Positions 37,693-46,685 of a stretch of 64,000 nt of DNA are shown here, one piece after another; the first letter of the stretch is position 1; the number at the start of each line of letters is the position of its first letter. The translations under genes and the position numbers were made by a program. The notes beneath the pieces are model-generated. The model made no database searches. It saw only the letters and a program-made list of their open reading frames with translations, and was not told where the DNA came from. The stretch is taken from positions 1 to 64,000 of the forward strand of contig DAQK01000012.1 in NCBI GenBank assembly GCA_002502855.1, read 5' to 3'. Source of the DNA: Methanobacterium sp. UBA279 (lineage in GTDB: Archaea > Methanobacteriota > Methanobacteria > Methanobacteriales > Methanobacteriaceae).

Positions 37693-39540
37693 TTAGACTA
37701 TGTTATGCTTCTGTAAGAGTAGCAGTTCGTCTGTGGATAACTTTTTACCATCCCGGAATTTACGGTATATCTCTTCTGCCTTTTCCTTTTCCTGGATGTT
37801 TTTCTCATGACTGATCCTGTCCTCTTTATTGCGTTCCTTAGCTTTCGCCTTATCCAGGCTTTTATTTTTACCCCGTATCTCCTTTAAAATAGCTTTAACT
37901 TCTTCATGTTTGGCAGAGGCTTTTTCACGGGTGCTTATAAATTCTGCGTGGGCTTCATCTGCTTTGGTTCTTATTTCATCGATCTTATGGAAGTAGGCGA
38001 GCATCTGTTCATGGGTTTCCTGGGCCTGGTCTGAAAGCTCCATCACCTTGGCATGGTAAGACTCGGAGCGTTCCTTAAGCTCCACAGCTTCCTTTTGAGT
38101 GTTTTCATCTTCCTGCATGGTTTTGAGCTTTTTCTGGAGGTCGGTAACCTTCTTTACCAGTTCATTTTCCTTACGTATGTCCAGGACCTTGGTTTCTATG
38201 GTTTTATCCAGTTTCTTTATCTCATCCCGGATCTTTATTATGTCCCTTTTTCCAGAAGACCATTCCAGTTTCTTGAGTTCCTGATTGGTTTCATCCCTCA
38301 GCTTCTTATACTTTTTAACTTCCTGGTTGATTGCATCCCGTTCTTTCCTTTGTTCCAGGGCTTTATCCAATATTTCCTTTATGCTGGTGTTTAATTCATC
38401 CCGCAGTTGCTTATGGGCTTTTGCTTCGTCGTTTAAAGCATTCCTATCCCGGGTTAGTTCCTTCAGATTCTTTTCAAGATCCTTTTTCTCAGATAGAAGC
38501 TTGCTGAAACTCTTCCCAGCATCTGTGTTAGGGGATTTGGATTCCTCTTTAACACCTGGTGAATCTCCTGTTTTAGGTTCTACATCAGCCTTGGCAGGTT
38601 TTACATCCTCAGCATTAACAGGTTCTTTAACATCTTCAGCAGACTCTGTATCTTTAACAGGTTCTGCAACATCTTCAGCATGTTTTAAATCAGCTTCAGC
38701 AGACTCTGCCATATCTTCAACAAGTTTTATATCCTCGCCTTTAACAGGCTCTAAATCATCTTTAACCGAACCTGCATCCTCAGCTTTAAGAGATTCTTCT
38801 CGACCAGGTCCTATATCTTCACCCTTAACGGGTTCTATTTCATCTTTAAGAGTACTCATATTTTCACTTTTAACAGGCTCCTCTTCGGTTGAGCCTTTAA
38901 TTTTATCATCAGTACCGCTTTCAAAAAGGGGTAAAATTTCCCTTAAGTCTTTACCTTCCACCACTACATCAGCAACTTCCTTTAGAGCGGGTTTTGCATT
39001 GAATGCTATGCTTAAACCGACTTTCTCTAGCAGGGGTATGTCGTTTGCACCGTCACCCACTGCAGCACATTCGGCTGCTGTCAGGCCTTCCTGATCCATT
39101 AATTCCTGTAACACTTCACCCTTGGAACCTTCCACTATTAAAGGTCCGCTGATCTCACCGGTGAGTTTGCCATCTTCATCGTGGAGCTGGTTACAAAAAA
39201 TATAATCAATATCTAAATCTTTTAAACGGTTAGTTATGATTTCAAAATTACCGGTGATGGTGGCGACTTTGTATCCCCTTTTTTTGAGTTCTAGAATGGT
39301 TTCCTCTGCACCTTCCATGAGGGGCATCTTCTTGGTCACCTTTTCTATATCCTCTAAGGAAACCCCTTTAAGGAAGTTCATCCTTTCTCTGAGGGAGGTT
39401 TCAAAGCTTATATCTCCCTCCATGGCTTTTCTGGTTAGTTCAGTTATTTCGTCTTCGGAATCTACCAGTTTAGCTACTTCATCCAGGGATTCGCCGTCTA
39501 CTAGTACGTTATCAAAATCAAATGCTATGAGTTTAATCAA
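37693..39540 (-). CDS. SerB-like HAD phosphatase fused to repeat linker and coiled coil
   Basis: 615 residues, far longer than the about 210 of a plain phosphoserine phosphatase. Residues 1-205 are a SerB-like HAD domain: DFDNVLVD (nucleophile Asp), ATITGNFE, GSKGEVLQ with the conserved Lys, and GDGANDIPLLEKVGL. Residues about 210-330 are an acidic, low-complexity linker with about ten degenerate copies of EPVKxEDxx. Residues about 335-590 are strongly predicted coiled coil rich in Lys and Glu. The N-terminal part may make serine from phosphoserine; the coiled coil suggests assembly or a structural role. TBP lies immediately upstream. Confidence 0.85.
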   Translation of the reverse strand: MIKLIAFDFDNVLVDGESLDEVAKLVDSEDEITELTRKAMEGDISFETSLRERMNFLKGVSLEDIEKVTKKMPLMEGAEETILELKKRGYKVATITGNFEIITNRLKDLDIDYIFCNQLHDEDGKLTGEISGPLIVEGSKGEVLQELMDQEGLTAAECAAVGDGANDIPLLEKVGLSIAFNAKPALKEVADVVVEGKDLREILPLFESGTDDKIKGSTEEEPVKSENMSTLKDEIEPVKGEDIGPGREESLKAEDAGSVKDDLEPVKGEDIKLVEDMAESAEADLKHAEDVAEPVKDTESAEDVKEPVNAEDVKPAKADVEPKTGDSPGVKEESKSPNTDAGKSFSKLLSEKKDLEKNLKELTRDRNALNDEAKAHKQLRDELNTSIKEILDKALEQRKERDAINQEVKKYKKLRDETNQELKKLEWSSGKRDIIKIRDEIKKLDKTIETKVLDIRKENELVKKVTDLQKKLKTMQEDENTQKEAVELKERSESYHAKVMELSDQAQETHEQMLAYFHKIDEIRTKADEAHAEFISTREKASAKHEEVKAILKEIRGKNKSLDKAKAKERNKEDRISHEKNIQEKEKAEEIYRKFRDGKKLSTDELLLLQKHNIV

Positions 39541-39577
39541 AAGACCACCGATTATAAATTAAAGTAAAAAGGGGGGA

Positions 39578-40123
39578 TTATATTAAATTTAATTCAGCTA
39601 AACGTTCTTTTGTTTTCTCAACACCGAGTTGAGCGTCGTCAAAAGTTTTAGCTCCAGTACAGACAACCTTTCCAGATCCAAAGAGTAGTAGTACCACTTT
39701 TGGGTTGTCCAGTCTGTAGACCAGGCCAGGGAATTGTTCTGGTTCATATTCAGTATTTTCCAGGTCCAGGGCCACTGCTTCCAGGTTCAAAGTTTTTCCC
39801 AGGTTGGCGGAAGCCACTATGTTCTGGATTTTTATCTCAAATTCATGGGGTATATCGGGATCCAGTGTTCTCATCTGATCCACTGTTATGTGTATGGCTT
39901 TCTTGGAATCTTCCACTGATTTAGCACCGGTACATACCAGTTTTCCGGAACCAAATATCAAAGCTGCTGTTTTTGGTTCTTTGAGTTTATATACCAGGCC
40001 AGGGAAGCTTTCTTGGTTATATTCAACACCTTCCAATGCCGGGGCTACACTGGGAAGGTCGATGGACTTGCCCAGGGTCGCAGAAGATACAATATTCTCT
40101 ACTTTTATTTCCACATCCGTCAT
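39578..40123 (-). CDS. tbp: TATA-box-binding protein
   Basis: 181 residues made of two direct repeats of the saddle fold: IKVENIVSSATLGKSIDLPSVA and IKIQNIVASANLGKTLNLEAVA, each followed by FPGLVYxLxxPK and FGSGKxVCTGAK. It binds the TATA box and, with TFB, recruits RNA polymerase. The 255 bases upstream are very AT-rich, and the next gene runs the other way. Confidence 0.97.
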   Translation of the reverse strand: MTDVEIKVENIVSSATLGKSIDLPSVAPALEGVEYNQESFPGLVYKLKEPKTAALIFGSGKLVCTGAKSVEDSKKAIHITVDQMRTLDPDIPHEFEIKIQNIVASANLGKTLNLEAVALDLENTEYEPEQFPGLVYRLDNPKVVLLLFGSGKVVCTGAKTFDDAQLGVEKTKERLAELNLI

Positions 40124-40378
40124 ATTCTAATCCTCCAGAGCTTACTTCATAATCTTTATCATTCCTTTTTGCAATTCTATAAATACACTTAGAATTTAAA
40201 GATGTTCTTTTTACATATATAGAATAATAAGATTTTGTTTTGATAGATTTATATTTATTTATATATAAATTAAGTTGAAAATTTGCAATCTGTATTGAAA
40301 TTTCTAGTTAAAATGTATAAAGTTATATTGCATTAAAGTTCTACAAATTTATAACCATCAAAGATAACCGGGATAAAT

Positions 40379-40783
40379 ATGAACCCTAAATATTACCGCA
40401 GGCAAATAGCCGAAATAGGCATCGAAGACATGGTAATTGATGTATCCTCCCTGCAGAAAGCCATGGAAACCATGAATGAGTTGGATGAACTGGAAAAAGT
40501 ACTGAACCATATTAAATTCAACCTGCGCACCGATATAAGAAATTTAAGGGTGGAATATATGCAGATGATCCAGGAAGCCGACAGTTTGATCAACAAAAGA
40601 AGCATACTGGGAAGGAAAAAAACCATCGATGATGTCATGCGTAAGAAAAAAGCCCTGAAAAAGGAACGCAATACCAATATCGCTGCTTATGAAATCATAG
40701 AGAATTTAATCAATGATTACCTCAAACAGATAGATGAATCGCGACTATACATAAAAAACCACATCCAAATGAAAGTGAAATAA
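40379..40783 (+). CDS. Small helical hypothetical protein
   Basis: 134 residues, highly charged and mostly helical, with coiled-coil character around 30-85 (LDELEKVLNHIKFNLRTDIRNLRVEYMQMIQEADSL split across heptads). There is no membrane segment or recognised domain. Start ATG 40379, just after AACCGGGATAAAT. It is divergent from TBP and 92 bases before the CYTH gene. Confidence 0.6.
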   Translation: MNPKYYRRQIAEIGIEDMVIDVSSLQKAMETMNELDELEKVLNHIKFNLRTDIRNLRVEYMQMIQEADSLINKRSILGRKKTIDDVMRKKKALKKERNTNIAAYEIIENLINDYLKQIDESRLYIKNHIQMKVK

Positions 40784-40875
40784 ATTCTGGTAAAGGTAAA
40801 ATAGTTCCTGATTGAAGGTGAAATTAGAACATGATTCAAGATAAAAGTAGAATCTAAAAAAAGAAGTTGTTTTAG

Positions 40876-41412
40876 ATGTTAGAAGTTGAAGTCAAAGCCC
40901 ATGTAACTGATTTTGGGAAGGTAGAAGCTAAACTATCACAGATAGGTGCCAGAAAACTTAAAACCGAGCACCAGAAGGATACCTATTTTAATGCACCCCA
41001 TAAAGATTTCGCCCAGACAGATGAGGCGCTTCGAATAAGAGAGATACCTAAAAAAGATGGTTCTAAATATATTTTAACCTATAAGGGCGCTAAATTAGAC
41101 GATGCCAGTAAAACCCGTAAGGAGATTGAAGTGCGAGTGGAAGATCCAGAAAACACCACTACCCTACTGGAAAGCCTCGATTTTAGACCGGTGCGGACTG
41201 TGATAAAGGACAGGATCATATATTTCTATGAGGACTACATCATCACCCTGGATAAGGTTTATGATGTGGGAAACTTCGTTGAAATCGAAAAGGGCCTTGC
41301 AGAGGGAGAAGACTACCAGGACATCCTCCCGGAAATATTTGAAATCTACCGGCAATTAGGTATCGAAGATGGTTTTGAAAGACGATCCTACCTGGAATTA
41401 CTGGAACTGTAG
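40876..41412 (+). CDS. CYTH-domain protein (class IV adenylate cyclase / triphosphatase-like)
   Basis: 178 residues. The CYTH signature ExExK is EVEVK at residues 3-7. Further tunnel-lining charges appear in ALRIREIP, YILTYKGAK, RKEIEVRV and the C-terminal NFVEIEKG. Archaeal members of this group are usually annotated as class IV adenylate cyclase (CyaB) but many hydrolyse inorganic or thiamine triphosphate. The sequence does not decide which. TTG/ATG choice: ATG 40876. A dead insertion element begins just after its stop. Confidence 0.85.
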   Translation: MLEVEVKAHVTDFGKVEAKLSQIGARKLKTEHQKDTYFNAPHKDFAQTDEALRIREIPKKDGSKYILTYKGAKLDDASKTRKEIEVRVEDPENTTTLLESLDFRPVRTVIKDRIIYFYEDYIITLDKVYDVGNFVEIEKGLAEGEDYQDILPEIFEIYRQLGIEDGFERRSYLELLEL

Positions 41413-41426
41413 ATTAATTTCCGAGA

Positions 41427-41447
41427 CTGTCAAAAACTTGGGTGTTT
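41427..41447 (+). repeat. Left terminal inverted repeat of the IS
   Basis: It begins CTGTCAAAAACTTGGG and continues TGTTT. The right end read on the minus strand is identical except for one base (T versus G). Confidence 0.85.
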
Positions 41448-42785
41448 TTGAATTTGTGTTTCTTTATAAAATAATATTTTTTTTTATCCGTGTTTAAACT
41501 GATTATTTTTGTGAAATAGAAACCTAAAAGCTTTTATAATAAGTGGAGCAAAGTATTAATCATGCAAATAGAAAAAATAGTTGCTCCAGTTGGTGGTTTG
41601 TTTGATTCAGGGTTATATACTTTCCTATTTTTTTGTGAAGGTTTTTATCGAAATATGAGGAAAATCGGTTAAAACAGGTTAAAATAGATAATAAAGTTTT
41701 CAAATCGTTAAGTACATGGTATAAAAAGGGGGATGTTTTTCATATTGGGATGTTGATTCCTTGTTGTCCGGAGGTGTTTCAGTAAATTTGTGATTAAAGA
41801 TGGAGTTAAAGAATGGAAGCTTTATTTTTATTATAGAAGGGGGTTGTTAACACTGAAAATTCAAATGTATAAGTGCAAGAAATGTGGTAAGAAGTTTAAA
41901 ACAGATATACCAGAAGTTGTTGATGATAATAGTAACTTTACAAATGAATTTAAAGAAAAGTGCAAATTAGCTGGTTTATTCTTCGGATCAGTGCGTAAAA
42001 TAGCTTATAAAGTAAAAAAAGATACAGGGATTGATATTTCACATACAACCATTGAAAACTGGATACTTTGGATATGAAAATCCCGAAAAAAGAAAGAATC
42101 GTTATAGTAGATATTACATCTTTGACATGGGAGTGAATTAAAATTAGCGACCTCTGGAATTACCGGTTCACGTTATTCGACAGTAAAAAACAGAATATCA
42201 TCGTTGCTGATAAAAATATACTCATGAAGAGAATTCCAAGAACATAAAAAAGTTTAACGGAATCCACCATGAAATAAAGAGAAAATAGCAATAACAACTG
42301 ATTTAGATGAGAAATACAAGCCCATAATCGAATGATTAGGGTTTAAACACCAAAAATGGTGCTTATTTCACGTGTTTAAAAATATAAACAAGAAAGTTCA
42401 AGAGTATATACGAGATAACGAACTATCTGATGATGAGATAGACAAGATAAGGCGAGAGAAACTGGAGTTATCCAGTTTATTCGACAGTAAATCATTTAAA
42501 AAAAGCTAAAAACAGGATGAATGAAATATTAAATCAAATAATAAGATTATTCAGAGGTTATTTAATCAATTATCGTGGATTCATTAATGCCTTACTTCCA
42601 AACATACTCTTCGTACCTGTTAGATGCAAATATTGAACGAACCTCAAATATAATTAGAAAAAACAAATTCCAAAAAAAACCAACCCTAGAAGTGTTAAAA
42701 AGATAATGAAGATTAAAAAAGGCGTAATGCCACGAATAAACATCAGAAAAGAAATCCTAAACCAGAAAAACGTTTTCAACAACCC

Positions 42786-42806
42786 AAACCCCCAAGTTTT
42801 TGACAG
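42786..42806 (-). repeat. Right terminal inverted repeat of the IS
   Basis: The reverse complement begins CTGTCAAAAACTTGGG and continues GGTTT. It pairs with 41427-41447 over 21 bases with a single mismatch. Confidence 0.85.
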
Positions 42807-42923
42807 AGCCCAAAAATCTAAGGGGCTATAGATTTATATCCATCGAGGATTAAAATATTATATGAGAAGAAGTGTTTGACTGAATTTTTCCATTTTTCTA
42901 ACTATATTTGGAGGTTTATAAAG

Positions 42924-43367
42924 ATGTCAAAGTCAAAGAAAGACAACTTAATCAAAGCAAAGGTTGCATGTTTAAAGGGAAATACCAAGGAGAATACAGA
43001 TACCATCCAGTTAATTGTCCCTGTGGATGAAGAGAAAGGTTTCAGTGAAGAAGAAGATATTGTGGTTTTAAAGTGTTCAGAATTCCCGGAGTTAACCTCT
43101 ATTAAAAATTCAGTGGAACTCAGGAGAAAGATCGATGAACACACCGATAATCTTAAGAGGGTACGGGAATTAAAACAGAAACTGGAAAGTGCAGAAGAAT
43201 CCTTCAACGAAAGCCTCAACGTCCTCAAAGTTAAAACAGACCTGGAAATAGAGAACCTGAAGAAAGAGAACGAGACACTCAAGAAGGACAACAAAGAACT
43301 AAGTCTTCGTTTAAAGGACGTGACCAGAAGGATAAATGAACTCAACAGTTTGTTGAATGATTTATAA
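42924..43367 (+). CDS. Coiled-coil hypothetical protein
   Basis: 147 residues from ATG 42924, chosen because GGAGGT lies nine bases before it; the longer frame from 42876 has no ribosome site. The first 70 residues are mixed (KVACLKGNTKENTDTIQLIV, FSEEEDIVVLKCSEFPEL). The last about 75 form a clear coiled coil (LRRKIDEHTDNLKRVRELKQ onward). No recognised family. A similar charged coiled-coil protein lies at 59390. Confidence 0.65.
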   Translation: MSKSKKDNLIKAKVACLKGNTKENTDTIQLIVPVDEEKGFSEEEDIVVLKCSEFPELTSIKNSVELRRKIDEHTDNLKRVRELKQKLESAEESFNESLNVLKVKTDLEIENLKKENETLKKDNKELSLRLKDVTRRINELNSLLNDL

Positions 43368-43459
43368 TCCCCCTCAAGGATTTTTTTAAGTAAAAAACAC
43401 TACTTTTTAATTTTTATCTGTTGTTTATTTAGTTTATTTTTTATCCTAATCTTATTCGA

Positions 43460-44149
43460 TTATCCTATTTTTATAAATGGTGGGAAGTTCACCCCTTGCC
43501 CTCCGGTAATCAGTATGCCCAGATGGTTCAGTGTAGTTGTGGTGGTGTTGTTTCCTGTCTCGTTTCCTGTGTTATTACCTGTCTGGTTGATTAAATACTG
43601 TTCATGCCATCTTTCCAGGAATTCCTGGAGGGGTATGTATCCCCTGCTTCCCAGTATGGCCGGGTCTTCCACGTAGATGTTCTCCTCATCCATCCCAATA
43701 ACCACTAGGTAGTGGCCGTCTCCGGTATGGTTGGTCCAGTTACCGGTGGTGTTATCCCCCCATGCCTGGCAGAGTACGATGGTGGGTATTCCCTGGTTTA
43801 TATTATCCTGCAGTTCCTTGAGGGTCATGTTCTCCTTCACATCTGCAGTGAAACCAGAATCCCCTGCTGCCTGGGCAATATCCTCTGGTAAGGTCCCGTT
43901 TTCTGTGGTGTTGGTCATATTTACCAGGGTATCCAGGAAAGTATCGGTACCGTAATAGGCCAGGACAGACTGGAGCGCTGCTGCTCCGCTGGAGGAATTG
44001 TTCAGTTGTCGCACGTCCGGAACGTTTAAGAGAGTGGTGTTGTTCTGGGTTATATTGGTTTCCTCGAGAATAGTGGAATAAATGCCTAACGGTATAATAG
44101 CTACCAGAAAGAGTGAAATTAAAAGCAAAATTTCTAATCTAAGCTTCAT
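43460..44149 (-). CDS. Secreted C39-like papain-fold protein lacking the catalytic Cys
   Basis: 229 residues. An N-terminal membrane segment (about 5-24) acts as signal or anchor. The core matches the C39 peptidase-like fold: VPDVRQLNNSSSGAAALQSVLAYYG, then GIPTIVLCQAWG, GDGHYLVVIGMDEENIYVEDP with H146 and D162. In active C39 enzymes the first motif is DCGxAAL; here it reads S53-S54-G-A-A-A-L, so the nucleophile Cys is Ser. It may be a binding protein rather than a protease. The tail is Asn/Thr-rich (NNTGNETGNNTTT), suggesting glycosylation. It neighbours BPL_N genes. Confidence 0.8.
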   Translation of the reverse strand: MKLRLEILLLISLFLVAIIPLGIYSTILEETNITQNNTTLLNVPDVRQLNNSSSGAAALQSVLAYYGTDTFLDTLVNMTNTTENGTLPEDIAQAAGDSGFTADVKENMTLKELQDNINQGIPTIVLCQAWGDNTTGNWTNHTGDGHYLVVIGMDEENIYVEDPAILGSRGYIPLQEFLERWHEQYLINQTGNNTGNETGNNTTTTTLNHLGILITGGQGVNFPPFIKIG

Positions 44150-44205
44150 GTATTACTATTAGGGGGTTTTTATTATTTATAATTTATTTTTCTTAAAATC
44201 TGTAT

Positions 44206-45097
44206 TTAAGTATAAGCATTGGTATCAGTACCGTTTGTATCGTTTATATATGAACCATTGTAGACCCACATGATGAGATTGACCAGTACATCAGCTGGTG
44301 GGGATGACAACTCGGGGTGCACACTGCTTAGGACTATTCTGCCTTCTCCGTAATGGTCTCCTATTATGGCTGCGTAGCCTTTATAACTGGAGTTACAATC
44401 AGCATAGGTGGCGAAGGTAACCGTACTGTAATCTGTGCTATACATGGCCGGTCCGTTGATAGGGGATATCCATCTGTCTGTGCCACCCATTATTTCTGTT
44501 CCTGATGAGGTGGTCTGGATGGTTACATTCCCCACATCCACGTATGGTAGATTTACAACGTTAAGTGCCAGTCCCCAGCCATAATACCAGTTATCGGTAT
44601 ATTCTGCTGCTGAATACGCACCGGCACATATCCCCATAAACCCCTTACCACTGGCTACGAAACTCTTAAGATAAGCCACATTTACATCGTCATTATTTAT
44701 GTAGTTAAAAACCTGTTTCACTTCCAGCCATGATAAGTACATCATAACCTGATAATGTTTGATTGTTAATCACCTTCGAAGTATCATAAACGAATTTAAC
44801 ACCAGGAACCAGGTTCTTGGAGTTAGCTTGGTCCATACACTTTTTTATCTGGTTTATGGAGTTTTCACTGGTGTCATTACCACTGTACACCAGCACTTTA
44901 ACCACTCTGTAATTATTTTGGGAACCATCATCTCCTAAAGATAGGGTTATACCTAAAGATAGACTGATAACTGTTAAAATAATAATCAGAGGAATAAAAA
45001 TCTTATTTTTATAATATGCCTGTTCTGTCTCCCTTTTCTTCTCGGATTTAACGAACGTTCCGCCTTCACCATTATCTAATACTCCTGAATTAACCAT
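44206..45097 (-). pseudogene. Secreted BPL_N / class-I glutamine-amidotransferase-like protein, frameshifted
   Basis: Two overlapping frames make up one gene. The 45097-44705 part has an N-terminal membrane anchor and VVKVLVYSGNDTSE through SGYDVLIMAGSETG. The 44745-44206 part continues YINNDDVNVAYLKSFVASGKGFMGICAGAYSAA and ends with VHPELSS. One extra T in the T5 run at about 44714-44718 breaks the frame; removing it restores SETGFNYINNDD. The intact neighbour 45831-46685 aligns throughout. The Cys of GICAGAY and the HPE motif are kept, so the break may be recent or a sequencing error. Confidence 0.8.
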
Positions 45098-45466
45098 AAA
45101 AAAGATTTTACTGGATTGTTTTAAATATAAAAAGTGTAATATCCTGTTTTATCTAAAAATCACCGATTTATAAAGATATTTTAAATAGGGGATTTGCCCA
45201 GGGAATTATGAAGTGTTACTGACCAGATTTTGCTGATGTTTTTGCCTGGGAACTCTTAAGAGTTATTACAACAATCAACAGGAGCATAAATATAGATTTT
45301 CCCAATTTAAGCCCAAAACAATACCAGATAAACCCAAAACTATACCAAATCTATAAATAAACTAATTTACAAACTAAAATCAAAAATGGGAACTGTTTTG
45401 GTAATTAACATATATTCCAAATTGAGGATTTGAAAAAAGATTTAAGCAGGGGTTTGGTGTCTTTAA
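45098..45466. other. Intergenic region, no gene seen
   Basis: About 370 AT-rich bases between divergent genes. Short A/T-rich stretches could serve as promoters for both sides. Two near-identical phrases, CCCAAAACAATACCAGATAAA and CCCAAAACTATACCAAATCT (about 45312-45356), form a rough direct repeat. No ORF or RNA gene was identified. Confidence 0.35.
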
Positions 45467-45781
45467 ATGGTGGATGATGAACTACTTAGGAAGATTAAAA
45501 TAGTAATAATCATCGCCCTAATAATCGGAGTTGTCGGGGCTGTTATTTTTCTGATCTATGGTTTTGCTTTAATGTGGCAGGCCATGGCCGCCACGGTGAT
45601 GATTATATTCCTGGCTATTGCAACCATTCTATTTCTGGCACTGTCCATTTATCTATGGATAAAAAACTGGATGCTTAAAAGAAAACTGGATAAACAAGGG
45701 AAGGAACTCGAAAGGGTGTCCCATAACCTGAAAAACTGCAACCGAAGGTTAAGGACGATTAAATTTACAGATGAAGAATGA
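45467..45781 (+). CDS. Small membrane protein with coiled-coil tail
   Basis: 104 residues with two membrane segments (about 10-33 and 38-62, IVIIIALIIGVVGAVIFLIYG and MIIFLAIATILFLALSIYLW). A basic, helical cytoplasmic tail of about 40 residues follows (KRKLDKQGKELERVSHNLKN). No recognised family. It lies between two BPL_N-type genes that run on the other strand. Start ATG 45467 within GGTGTCTTTAA-ATG context. Confidence 0.6.
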   Translation: MVDDELLRKIKIVIIIALIIGVVGAVIFLIYGFALMWQAMAATVMIIFLAIATILFLALSIYLWIKNWMLKRKLDKQGKELERVSHNLKNCNRRLRTIKFTDEE

Positions 45782-45830
45782 GAAAGGAAAATCCTTTTTT
45801 TTATCCTATTATCAAAATAATTCCCTTATA

Positions 45831-46685
45831 TTAATCACCGGTGTTTAAACTAGTTGCATCCTTTACATATGAACCATTATAAGACCACATGATCAATTTT
45901 GCCAATAGTTCGGCCTGTTGGGGTGATAACTCAGGGTGCACGCCACTTAGAACGATCTGGCCTTCACCGTAATGGTCTCCAACTATAGCGGCGTAGCCAT
46001 TATATTTGGAGTTACTATCAGTGTAGGTGGCGAAGGCAACTGCACCGTAACCAGAGATGTGCATAGCGGGTCCGTTGATATGTGAAATCATCCTAACATC
46101 CTTGCCTATTATCCCTATTCCCTCTGAAGTGGCCTGAATGGTTACATTTCCTTTTTCCAGGTAGGGTAGGTTTACGATGCTAGGTGCCAGTCCCCAGCCA
46201 TTATCCCAGTAAGCTGTGTAATTAGCTGCTGAATACGCACCGGCACATATACCAATAAATCCCTTACCACTGGCTACGAAACTCTTAAGGTCGGCCACAT
46301 TTACATCGTCGTTATTTATATAATGGACACCAGTTTCGCTCCCGGCCATTATAATTACATCATAACCGGATAGTGTTTTACTGTTAATCACCTTCGAAGT
46401 ATCATAAACGAATTTAACACCAGGAGTCATGTTCTCCAAGTTAGACTGGTCCATACACTTTTTTACTTGTTCTATGGATATATCACTGGTGTCATTACCA
46501 CTGTAGACCAGCACTTTAACCACCTTGTAATCAGTTTCAGAGCTGTCCTCCCCTAAAACCAGGCCGACACCTAGAGATAGGCAGCTTATTATCAAGATAA
46601 TAACCAGGGAAATCTTAATCTTCATCATATTCCTGTTATCTTTCGGCTTTATATCCGGAATTAACGAACGCCTTGCTCCTACCAT
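45831..46685 (-). CDS. Secreted BPL_N / class-I glutamine-amidotransferase-like protein
   Basis: 284 residues. A membrane segment at about 24-45 anchors it outside the cell. The domain (about 54-270) resembles the N-terminal domain of eukaryotic biotin protein ligase (BPL_N), a relative of class-I glutamine amidotransferases. The nucleophile elbow GICAGAY has C147. The H250-P-E252 motif supplies the other triad members. It has no pseudomurein-binding repeats, unlike the 57609 paralogue. The start could be ATG 46685 or the later MM at about 46628. Substrate unknown; an extracytoplasmic amidase role is only a hypothesis. Confidence 0.75.
   Translation of the reverse strand: MVGARRSLIPDIKPKDNRNMMKIKISLVIILIISCLSLGVGLVLGEDSSETDYKVVKVLVYSGNDTSDISIEQVKKCMDQSNLENMTPGVKFVYDTSKVINSKTLSGYDVIIMAGSETGVHYINNDDVNVADLKSFVASGKGFIGICAGAYSAANYTAYWDNGWGLAPSIVNLPYLEKGNVTIQATSEGIGIIGKDVRMISHINGPAMHISGYGAVAFATYTDSNSKYNGYAAIVGDHYGEGQIVLSGVHPELSPQQAELLAKLIMWSYNGSYVKDATSLNTGD

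Larger units (their letters stand above)
41427..42806 (+). mobile_element. Degenerate insertion sequence with intact ends
   Basis: A 1380-base element bounded by 21-bp inverted repeats (one mismatch). Inside are fragments of a zinc-ribbon transposase. The 41790-42077 frame has CKKCGKKFKTDIPEVVDD, NEFKEKCKLAGLFFGSVRKI and an HTH-like end ISHTTIENWI. Further on, shifted frames spell FNGIHHEIKRK, LGFKHQKWCLFHVFKNIN-like sequence and NRMNEILNQIIRLFRGYLIN. Many stops and shifts mean no active transposase. No clear target duplication is visible. The exact IS family was not determined. Confidence 0.85.

Noticed and set aside
38285..39094. 269-residue plus-strand ORF inside the SerB fusion gene
   Set aside because: Ser/Leu-rich low-complexity translation opposite the repeat linker and coiled coil; an antisense shadow of a gene with strong domain support.
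42902..43345. 147-residue minus-strand ORF
   Set aside because: Ser/Leu/Phe-rich shadow of the coiled-coil gene at 42924, which has a good ribosome site.
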